A stretch of DNA of 7,143 nt, taken from positions 1 through 7,143 of the forward strand of contig JBJKSB010000113.1 of NCBI GenBank assembly GCA_046704385.1, in the 5' to 3' direction. Below the pieces are notes generated by a model that was given only the letters and a program-made list of their open reading frames with translations, made no database searches and had not been told where the DNA came from. This DNA comes from GH45 sp046704385. GTDB lineage: Bacteria > Bacteroidota > Bacteroidia > Bacteroidales > SZUA-534. Shown here piece after piece: positions 1 to 6,451 of this stretch; within the stretch, counting starts at the first letter, position 1; each line of letters begins with the position of its first letter. A program made the translations under genes and the position numbers.

Positions 1-2
1 GT

Positions 3-1439
3 TTTATTTATGCTGCAACTCCCTTGACTGTTGCTAACAAAACCATTGCAATATGGAAAATTGGACAGAGCAGCAGGGGGGAAGCCACCAGGGAAAGAGT
101 TAAAAATTACGCTGAACGGATTGGTGCCAATGTTGAATATATCTTAGAAGAATTTGAGAAATTGGATAATATGCCCATTGAACAGTTTAAAAAAACAATT
201 GGGTTACTCCATCTGATTTCACGCGAAATAAGTACAATGGCATACAATAATTTATTGCTTGCCCGCAAAAATGAAGAACAAGAACGAATTAACTTTGAAT
301 TAAACGAGGCAAAAATTAATGCAGAGCGGGCTAATAAATTGAAATCGGCCTTTTTGGCCAACATGAGCCACGAGATAAGGACTCCGTTAAATGGTATCTT
401 AGGGTTTGCAGATATTCTGGTTACCTCAAAAAATAAATCGGAAGAACAAAGGAAAGCTTTTGCCGAAATTATTAAGAAAAGCTCTGATAGTTTGTTGCAA
501 ATTGTAAATGATATTTTGGATATTTCAAAACTGGAAAGTGGGTCATTAATTATTTCAAGAGCAGAATTTAATCTTAGAAATTTTCTGGAGGGATTGTATA
601 AAATTTTTGTCAGAAAAGCTTCTGCTATGAATAAACAGGTAGAGTTTAATCTGTTGAATAAAGTTGGAGATATAAATGTTTATTCCGATGAAAACAGGTT
701 ACGTCAGATTTTATCAAACCTGCTCGATAATGCTTTTAAATTTACTGACGAGGGTAGTGTTGAATTCGGGATTTTAGAAAAGGAGCAAAATGAGGTGATT
801 CTGTTTGTTAAAGATACCGGAATTGGTATTAACAAAAAGGACCTTGATATTATTTTTGACCGGTTTACTCAATTGGATATCAGTTCACAACGAGTTTACA
901 GCGGAACCGGGTTGGGACTGTCCATAGTAAAAGAATTACTTATTTTATTGGGTGGAAATATTGCCGTTGAGTCAGAGGTTAATTCAGGTACTACTTTTTA
1001 TATTAACCTGCCTATTCAAAAACATCACAAAGTTGGAGTTGTTGGTGAAGAGAAGTCAGTACTTACCATGAAGAAAGATTTAAAAATTTTAATTGTTGAA
1101 GATGATGAAAGCAATGCTTATTATCTTGAGGAGTTATTATCTGATTACACCTCAGATATAACCATCTGTATTACAGGTGGTGAAGCAATAGAAAAAGTTC
1201 GGTCGGGAAGCTTCGAACTTGTATTGATGGATATTCGGTTGCCTGATATGAGCGGTCTGTCAGCAGTTAAACAAATTCGTAAATTCAATAAAAATATACC
1301 TATAATTGCTCAAACTGCCAATGCCATGTCTACTGATAAAAATGCAGCTCTTAGTGCCGGTTGCAACGAATATATCGCAAAACCCATTAAAAGCGCTGAT
1401 TTGTTGAAGAAAATTACGAGATTAGCACCCGGAAAATAA
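3..1439 (+). CDS. PocR-like sensor hybrid histidine kinase, 5' partial
   Basis: The frame is open to the left edge, so the true start lies upstream. The TTG at 24 is only the first start-like codon. Residues are numbered from the first full codon at base 3 (478 codons visible). Residues 1-85 resemble the C-terminal half of a PocR ligand-binding domain: a hydrophobic strand ending in IWKIGQ, then the helical part with the ISREIS segment. A short coiled coil (about 85-115) leads to HisKA, with the phosphoacceptor His123 in SHEIRTPLNG. HATPase_c follows, with N-box Asn243, G1 box DTGIGI (Asp271), an F-box around IFDRF, and G2 box GTGLGL (301-306). A receiver covers about 360-475, with acidic Asp367/Asp368, phosphoacceptor Asp410 in LMDIRLPD, Thr438 and Lys460. 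All catalytic residues are present. There is no HPt or DNA-binding domain, so phosphate probably goes to a separate partner. No transmembrane segment is visible in this part. The PocR call is less certain than the kinase and receiver calls because half the domain is outside the window. Confidence 0.93.
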   Translation, partial: FIYAATPLTVANKTIAIWKIGQSSRGEATRERVKNYAERIGANVEYILEEFEKLDNMPIEQFKKTIGLLHLISREISTMAYNNLLLARKNEEQERINFELNEAKINAERANKLKSAFLANMSHEIRTPLNGILGFADILVTSKNKSEEQRKAFAEIIKKSSDSLLQIVNDILDISKLESGSLIISRAEFNLRNFLEGLYKIFVRKASAMNKQVEFNLLNKVGDINVYSDENRLRQILSNLLDNAFKFTDEGSVEFGILEKEQNEVILFVKDTGIGINKKDLDIIFDRFTQLDISSQRVYSGTGLGLSIVKELLILLGGNIAVESEVNSGTTFYINLPIQKHHKVGVVGEEKSVLTMKKDLKILIVEDDESNAYYLEELLSDYTSDITICITGGEAIEKVRSGSFELVLMDIRLPDMSGLSAVKQIRKFNKNIPIIAQTANAMSTDKNAALSAGCNEYIAKPIKSADLLKKITRLAPGK

Positions 1440-1478
1440 TATTTTTCTATAGTCGATTTACACAATTCTAAAGTTTAA

Positions 1479-2987
1479 ATGCGTTCAGGATTATCAAAAA
1501 GCTGGTTTGTATTACATTCAGTAATAATAAGCATTGCACTGCTTTCTGCCTCGTGCAGGAACAATGAAAAACTACCTTCGTTTGAAACCAAAGTTAATGA
1601 AACATATACCTATTTAGATAAGGTTTTAACTAAACGGGAAGCGAACTTACTTGAATATTTGAATGAGGTGAATAAACTTGCTAAAAGCATTACCAAAGAC
1701 GAAATGATGGTAAATTTTTTTAAATTAAAAAACGAATATTACCAGTTGAGTAAAGGAGGCGCTATGCCTCAGGAAATAGTTCAAAAGATAGAAAAACTTA
1801 AAAGAACTATCCATAAACATTATTTGTTGAATTACATGAGTTTCAACGATTTGTTGTTTATTAATGCAAAAGGTGATATTTTTTACACCATCAGGAAAGA
1901 TGCCGATTATCATAGGAATATTTTTGACAATGTTTTAAGTAAAACCCTGCTTTCAAAAAAATTGAAAGAAAATGCCGACGGATCATTTATCGATTTTCAT
2001 TTTTATGAAATTTCAGGTGAACCTACAGCTTTTTTCATTGAACCTGTATATGAGCAAAAAGAAAATATGGGGTGGATTGTAATGCTGTTTTCAATCAACA
2101 AGATTGATAAAATGTTTAATTCTACTTATAATATGGGTCAAACCGGTGAAGTTATTCTGGTAAACAAAGACGATTATATGCTTACCAATTCCCGCTTTAA
2201 GCTTGAATCTACCATATTAAAGCAGCATCTGCCCGAAGAAAGCATTAGCAAAAAATTTAAAGAAAAACACGGACATAGCTTCGAAGTTGATTACAGAGGC
2301 AAAGAGGTATATTGTGTATTTGATGTTTTTAATTTTTTAAACAGCCAATGGCTAATTATCACCAAAATTGATAGACGGGAACTGGTTAACAGCTATTTTA
2401 TGGAAAATGAGGATATGCTTTACCCATATCTTGAAACTTACTTTAAAAACCAGATAAGTCAGCCAGAAAAATCACCACAAATAACAGATAGTGTGATAAA
2501 TGTGGAAATGGACGAATTCCAGAGAGCCGATTCGTCGCAAACCTTATTTACCCAGGGGATAGCTTCCTGCACAGCCATAAATATAGCTTACCCCGGTCAT
2601 TTTGATTATTTATCGCATATAAGTTCGTATGATGTTATGTATAATGAAAGTAGAACCGATCTTATGCTTCAGGTTTTTAAACAAATCTCGTATTTTGAGA
2701 TTACCGGTTCCCAAAAAGATAAAATACGGTTCCAGGTAGCCTCAACTAATCCAATTGCCTTCATGAATATTCTAAATGAAATTATATACCAGGGATTTTA
2801 TTTAGATCAGGTTAAAATGATTTATAATCCGGATGCGGACTATGGTAATATGTATAGCAAGGTTTCGGATGGAAATTCAAGGGTTAACTGGTATTATAAG
2901 GATGAAAACCAGGAAGTTCATGTAACCGATTTTGATAAGGTGAAAAATGTAGAAAGTCTGTTGTTAAATATAGGGCAGAGTAAATAA
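1479..2987 (+). CDS. Exported Cache-domain lipoprotein with C-terminal CheD-like domain
   Basis: The protein has 502 residues. Residues 1-26 form a basic N-terminus, a hydrophobic core and LLSASC, so Cys26 is a plausible lipidation site, although Ser at -3 is not the classic lipobox residue. Residues about 40-300 are a long helix followed by Cache-like sensor folds. LLFINAKGDIFYTI (125-138) and MGQTGEVILVN (219-229), followed by a DDYMLTNSRF strand, are the patterns seen in Cache domains of chemoreceptors and kinases. Residues about 341-482 match CheD in layout. Thr358 lies six residues before Cys364 (TQGIASC against the CheD TxGLGSC pattern), and His380 lies 16 after it (17 in CheD). A helix, a strand and a late SDGNSRV segment follow, where CheD has GGxxGR. 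There is no second membrane segment, so both domains should lie outside the cytoplasm. The gene starts 39 bp after the kinase gene, so co-transcription is likely. The Cache call is fairly firm. The CheD-like call rests on motif spacing, and deamidase activity is unproven. Confidence 0.85.
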   Translation: MRSGLSKSWFVLHSVIISIALLSASCRNNEKLPSFETKVNETYTYLDKVLTKREANLLEYLNEVNKLAKSITKDEMMVNFFKLKNEYYQLSKGGAMPQEIVQKIEKLKRTIHKHYLLNYMSFNDLLFINAKGDIFYTIRKDADYHRNIFDNVLSKTLLSKKLKENADGSFIDFHFYEISGEPTAFFIEPVYEQKENMGWIVMLFSINKIDKMFNSTYNMGQTGEVILVNKDDYMLTNSRFKLESTILKQHLPEESISKKFKEKHGHSFEVDYRGKEVYCVFDVFNFLNSQWLIITKIDRRELVNSYFMENEDMLYPYLETYFKNQISQPEKSPQITDSVINVEMDEFQRADSSQTLFTQGIASCTAINIAYPGHFDYLSHISSYDVMYNESRTDLMLQVFKQISYFEITGSQKDKIRFQVASTNPIAFMNILNEIIYQGFYLDQVKMIYNPDADYGNMYSKVSDGNSRVNWYYKDENQEVHVTDFDKVKNVESLLLNIGQSK

Positions 2988-3226
2988 ATTTCATGGAGGA
3001 GTTTTTCTGCATGGATGCGGAAGAAAAATAATGATGATTTTTATAGTTGAGTATTTGAGACAAACAGTTGAGGTATTCTAAAGATTAAATTGGTTTATGT
3101 ACTATAAATCATCTACGAAAAAGTCCGTGTTTTTCACTTTTAAACAGGTTTCCAACTTAATCTGTAAAAAGTTATTATAAAGAAAAATAGGAAACATTTT
3201 AAAGTTACAGTATTTTAGCTTTACGT
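2988..3226 (+). promoter_or_regulatory. Intergenic region likely carrying the promoter of the TPR/SpoIIE gene
   Basis: This 239-bp AT-rich gap is much longer than the 39 bp separating the first two genes, which suggests the phosphatase gene has its own promoter. TATTTTAG at 3211-3218 matches seven of eight positions of the Bacteroidota -7 element TAnnTTTG, but it lies only 8 bases before the ATG and no convincing TTG sits at the right distance upstream, so it is not assigned. GAAAAA (3117-3122) and TTTTTC (3130-3135) form a weak AT-rich inverted repeat around a 7-base loop, too weak to call a terminator. I see no gene here. Confidence 0.25.
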
Positions 3227-5950
3227 ATGGATAACGTAAATTTAAAAGAATTACTCAGGTATCTGGTATTCATCCCAATTTTAGTGCTTTCTGTTTGGAA
3301 TCCGGCAATAGCCGGAGGAAATCAGGTAGTGGATAGTTTATTAATAGCGTTGGATCAAGCGAAAGATGGTTCAGACAAAGTTGACTTATTGTTGGAAATA
3401 AGTTTTGAATATCAGCAAATTAATTTAGAACTGGCTGTTAATTATGCTAATAAAGGTTTGGAGCTTGCTGAAAATATTAAATATAAAAAAGGCATTGCAA
3501 ACGCCAGTTACAAATTGGGAAATGCCTTGATGTTAAACCGTGATTTTGCTAATGCAGAAAAGAATTTAACCCATGCTCAAAAAGCATATCAGCAATTAAA
3601 TGACAGCCTGGGTTTAGCTAATTGCTATTTACTGACAGGAGGATTAGTTGTAAAGCAGGGTAATTTTGAAAAGGCTATTGATCTTTTTAATCAAAGTATC
3701 GCGATTGCGGCGAAAATAAATGCTAAGGATGTTATTGCCAAGTGTTATCGAAATTTAGGGGTTGTTGAAGCCTATCAAAGCAATTATGATACATCCATTG
3801 AGTTTTTTGAAAAAACAATGGCTCTTGAAGATGAATTAGATGATAAAGTTGGGGTTTCGACCTGTTTGACGAATATTGGAATTATATATAATTATAAAGG
3901 CAACCATATTAAATCGCTTGAATACCAGGAAAAAGCACTGGCTGTATCGGAGCAAATCGGTGATAAAAAAGCGATATCAGTCAGCCTGGTAAATTTAGGG
4001 GCTTCGTATGATGACCAAGGTATGTACGATAAAGCGCTGGATTGTTATGAGAAGGCTCTTGCACTAAAAACTGAGTTGGAGGATAAACCCGGGATTTCGA
4101 TTTGCTATAATAATATGGGAGAAGTTCATCTTGACAGGGGCGATTATGCTAAAGCCATTGAATATTACGAAAAATCGCTGAAAATTGACCAGGAGTTGGA
4201 AGATAATCCTGGCATGGCTATTTGCCTGATGAATATCGGGCATGTACATTTTCTGAAAAGCGATTTTAATAAAGCACTTGACTATTATGAAAAGTCGCTT
4301 TCAATAGCGGAAAAAGCCGATGAGAAACGGATTTTGGCAAATGTTCTTAATTATATAGGTGAATTAAAATTGAACCAAAAAAAATTTTCTGATGCCTTGA
4401 TTAGTTTAGAAAAATCACTCGATTATGCCAAACAGATTGGTGAACAGAGTGTGGAAGCACAGTCTGTATTTTTAATCGGGTCAGTCTATTTAAGGCAGGG
4501 TGATTTTAAAAATGCATCGGGCCATTTTAATGAAGCTTTGAATTTGCATCTGGAACTTGGAGAACAGGCCAAGGTAGGAGATGATTATGTGGAGATTGCC
4601 AGGGCAGATTTACTTACAAACAAAATGGATTCCGCTATACTGAACAGCAAAAAGGCTAATAGTATTGGGAAAGAAATTGGATCGAAAGAGCTGGTACAGA
4701 ATTCTGCCGAGTTATTATCGAAAATTTATGCCCGACTTCATAATTATACAAAGGCTTATCAATATATGATTGAGTTTAAGGAAGTCCACGACAGCATCTA
4801 TACCCTGGAAAGTACTAAACAGATAAACCTTGTAGAGCATCGGTTTGAACTGGAACGAAAACAAAATGAAATTGAACTTCAAAAATCTCAGCTCGAAAAA
4901 CAGGAGATTTTGCTTAGCCGGCAAAAGCTTGAACAAAACACATTAATTGGAATATTGCTTGCATCGTTTACGATAATTATCGTGATCGTTATAAGTTATT
5001 TAAGAACCCAAAAGGATAAGATATTAATAACGCGTCAGAGGGATCAGATTGAGGAATCGATGGAAGAGCTTAACCAAACCAATGAAGAGCTGAAGGTGAC
5101 GGTTGAAACAGTAAACAAACAGAAAGTTCAGATCGAGAAGAAAAATAAGGAAATTACCGATAGTATAAAATATGCTCAATATATTCAGAGGGCTATATTG
5201 CCCAAGAAGGAGGATATTGACCGCCTGCTTAAAAATTGTTTTGTATTGTACCTGCCAAAAGATATAGTTAGTGGCGATTTCTACTGGCTTACCGAAGTGG
5301 AAGATCACACAGTGGTAGCTGCTGTTGATTGCACCGGGCATGGTGTACCCGGAGCATTTATGAGTATGTTGGGCCTGTCGTATCTGAACGATATTGTTAA
5401 TAAGGAATATATTACCCATACTGGTGTAATATTACGGCGGTTAAGGAAAGAGGTAATAAAAGCATTACAGCAAAAGGGGGAACTGGGCGAGCAACGCGAT
5501 GGAATGGATATAAGTATCTGTTCTATTGATTACAAAGAAATGAAGCTGCAATTTTCAGGGGCACATAATCCGCTTTATATAATCAGGTCGCTAAACAAGC
5601 CGGTTATTAATGAAGCTAATTCTTTGATTATGGATAACTGGGTTTTGTACGAAATTAAAGGTGATGCCATGCCCATTGCACTTTATGAAAAAATGGAACG
5701 TTTTCAGAGCTTTGAAATTGATATCATGGAAGGGGATAGGATATACATGTTTTCCGACGGATATGCCGACCAGTTTGGAGGTTCTGAAGGTAAACGATTA
5801 CGATCGAAGCCTTTTAAGGAAATTCTTTTAACAAATTGCACGCTGGCCATGGAGCAACAAAAAATCATTCTTGAAAGAAGTTTTGATCAATGGAAGCAAA
5901 ATCATCAACAAATTGACGATGTTATGGTACTGGGATTTGAGATTAATTAG
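3227..5950 (+). CDS. Membrane-anchored TPR protein with SpoIIE-family (PP2C) phosphatase domain
   Basis: The protein has 907 residues. Residues 1-29 look like a signal peptide (charged start, hydrophobic 12-23, likely cleavage after AIA). Residues 49-525 are TPR repeats predicted to lie in the periplasm. A coiled coil of about 530-570 precedes one transmembrane helix (about 573-592). A second, cytoplasmic coiled coil (about 598-645) leads into the linker ITDSIKYAQYIQRAILP, common in Bacteroidota phosphatases. The SpoIIE/PP2C domain (about 645-907) keeps its metal-binding acidic residues: Asp684 in SGDFYW, Asp701 in VDCTGHGVPG, Asp758/Asp761 in RDGMD, Asp844 in FSDGYAD and Asp897/Asp898 near the end. 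It should therefore be an active Mn/Mg-dependent Ser/Thr phosphatase. Proteins of this family typically dephosphorylate STAS-type anti-anti-sigma proteins, but no STAS or anti-sigma gene is in the window, so the substrate is unknown. The likely role is to turn a periplasmic protein-binding event into cytoplasmic phosphatase output. The ATG at 3227 is supported by the signal peptide that follows directly. Confidence 0.95.
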   Translation: MDNVNLKELLRYLVFIPILVLSVWNPAIAGGNQVVDSLLIALDQAKDGSDKVDLLLEISFEYQQINLELAVNYANKGLELAENIKYKKGIANASYKLGNALMLNRDFANAEKNLTHAQKAYQQLNDSLGLANCYLLTGGLVVKQGNFEKAIDLFNQSIAIAAKINAKDVIAKCYRNLGVVEAYQSNYDTSIEFFEKTMALEDELDDKVGVSTCLTNIGIIYNYKGNHIKSLEYQEKALAVSEQIGDKKAISVSLVNLGASYDDQGMYDKALDCYEKALALKTELEDKPGISICYNNMGEVHLDRGDYAKAIEYYEKSLKIDQELEDNPGMAICLMNIGHVHFLKSDFNKALDYYEKSLSIAEKADEKRILANVLNYIGELKLNQKKFSDALISLEKSLDYAKQIGEQSVEAQSVFLIGSVYLRQGDFKNASGHFNEALNLHLELGEQAKVGDDYVEIARADLLTNKMDSAILNSKKANSIGKEIGSKELVQNSAELLSKIYARLHNYTKAYQYMIEFKEVHDSIYTLESTKQINLVEHRFELERKQNEIELQKSQLEKQEILLSRQKLEQNTLIGILLASFTIIIVIVISYLRTQKDKILITRQRDQIEESMEELNQTNEELKVTVETVNKQKVQIEKKNKEITDSIKYAQYIQRAILPKKEDIDRLLKNCFVLYLPKDIVSGDFYWLTEVEDHTVVAAVDCTGHGVPGAFMSMLGLSYLNDIVNKEYITHTGVILRRLRKEVIKALQQKGELGEQRDGMDISICSIDYKEMKLQFSGAHNPLYIIRSLNKPVINEANSLIMDNWVLYEIKGDAMPIALYEKMERFQSFEIDIMEGDRIYMFSDGYADQFGGSEGKRLRSKPFKEILLTNCTLAMEQQKIILERSFDQWKQNHQQIDDVMVLGFEIN
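3371..4801 (+). repeat. Coding tandem repeat: about twelve 40-residue TPR units
   Basis: Within the TPR/SpoIIE protein, residues 49-525 divide into units beginning near residues 49, 89, 129, 169, 209, 249, 289, 329, 369, 409, 449 and 489, with no insertion or deletion between them. Each unit has the pattern small-x-x-x-N-x-G-x-x-x-x-x-x-G-x-[FY]-x-x-A followed by a helix of the EKAL type and a short acidic linker such as ELEDKPG. The central units (209-368) are the most alike. The first and the last two or three have drifted. At DNA level the 120-bp period is blurred by synonymous change, so this is an old duplication, not a recent expansion. Confidence 0.85.
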
Positions 5951-6021
5951 TTGATGTGCTCATTGGTTGATGTGCTCATTAATCCATTAGTCAATTAACT
6001 CATTGTCACATTATCACATTA
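5950..6021. repeat. Degenerate short tandem repeats after the phosphatase gene
   Basis: GTTGATGTGCTCATT occurs at 5950-5964 and again at 5966-5980 (period 16), and TCACATTA occurs twice head to tail at 6006-6013 and 6014-6021. Related ATTAG, CAATTAA and CTCATTG words lie between. TGATGTG (5952-5958 and 5968-5974) can pair with CACATTA (6007-6013 and 6015-6021) with one G-U wobble, so a transcript could fold into a loose hairpin between the blocks. It may help end transcription from the gene whose stop codon it touches, but it has no GC-rich stem or clean T-run. Similar low-complexity GATGTG/CACATT blocks occur between genes in some Bacteroidota; that comparison is from memory. Confidence 0.6.
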
Positions 6022-6069
6022 CCTGCCGATTACCAGTTTGTCTTGTTAAAGTCACCTATCTTCGCAATA

Positions 6070-6331
6070 TTAGCTTATTTCTTGTAGTAATTTATTAAAT
6101 TGCTCTAAATCAAGTGATTGTTCTCCGTCGAAAAGGGCGTGTTTCGGATTTGGATGAACCTCCACAATTAAGCCGTTTGCACCACATGCCAGGGCAGCTT
6201 TTACCATGGGAATAACCAGGGAACTTACCTGTTCCATGTGATGGGTCAACAATTATAGGAAGATGCGAAACCTGCCGGATATAAGCCACAGCATTTAAGT
6301 CGAGAGTATTCCGGGTTGCTTTTTCAAAGGT
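6070..6331 (-). pseudogene. aroF: 3' remnant of DAHP synthase gene (AroF type), truncated and frameshifted
   Basis: Read on the minus strand, 6331-6224 encodes TFEKATRNTLDLNAVAYIRQ and then VSHLPIIVDPSHGTGK, the well-known C-terminal core of type I-beta 3-deoxy-7-phosphoheptulonate synthase, the first enzyme of the shikimate pathway, including the metal-site DPSH. The reading frame then breaks. Only four bases (6223-6220) stand where two codons are expected, and the homology resumes in another frame from 6219 as LVIPMVKAALACGA, then GLIVEVHPNPKHAL, ending at a stop at 6072-6070. Upstream the homology stops abruptly at 6331, next to an in-frame stop, whereas an intact gene would have about 250 more codons. 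The usual ALSDG reads ALFDG here. About 87 codons of a roughly 340-codon gene remain. Missing N-terminus plus a net 2-base loss makes this a decayed fragment. A sequencing error could explain the frameshift but not the missing start. Confidence 0.9.
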
Positions 6332-6451
6332 TTAAAATTATAAACAATGTGGCAAGCTAATTATACTTTAGAACAGGTTATACCAAGGTTTTAATTACTT
6401 TAGTAGCATTAAAATCATGAATTAAATTTTCATATTTCTTAATCTCTATCT
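6332..6451. other. Non-coding gap between the aroF remnant and the VOC gene
   Basis: This 120-bp AT-rich stretch begins exactly where DAHP synthase homology ends, so 6331/6332 may be a deletion or insertion junction. TACTTTAG occurs at 6364-6371 and 6396-6403, each one mismatch from the Bacteroidota -7 consensus TAnnTTTG. Either could belong to a promoter for the VOC gene, but neither has a clear -33 partner. I see no inverted repeat typical of an insertion sequence end. Confidence 0.3.

Noticed and set aside
2993..3031. 12-residue open frame starting MEEFF after the lipoprotein gene
   Set aside because: There is no support beyond a start and stop codon. No leader-peptide or attenuator structure is visible.
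3117..3135. Inverted repeat GAAAAA / TTTTTC as a terminator for the lipoprotein gene
   Set aside because: The stem is almost all A-T, lies about 130 bases after the stop codon and has no GC-rich core. In AT-rich DNA this is expected by chance.
5024..5419. 131-codon minus-strand open frame
   Set aside because: It lies entirely opposite the coiled coil and PP2C core of the phosphatase gene, whose + strand protein carries clear conserved motifs. The minus frame shows no recognisable domain.
6037..6064. TTTG and TATCTTCG as a promoter between the repeats and the aroF remnant
   Set aside because: The 16-base spacing is shorter than the usual 19 or so, one -7 position mismatches, and no + strand gene follows for nearly 400 bases.
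6070..6252. A 60-codon minus-strand open frame with a TTG start, as a gene of its own
   Set aside because: Its first dozen codons are the wrong frame of the conserved VDPSHGTG region of DAHP synthase. It is only the 3' part of a frameshifted remnant.
6347..6394. 15-residue open frame starting MWQANYT
   Set aside because: Too short, no conserved feature, and located in the gap next to a decayed gene.
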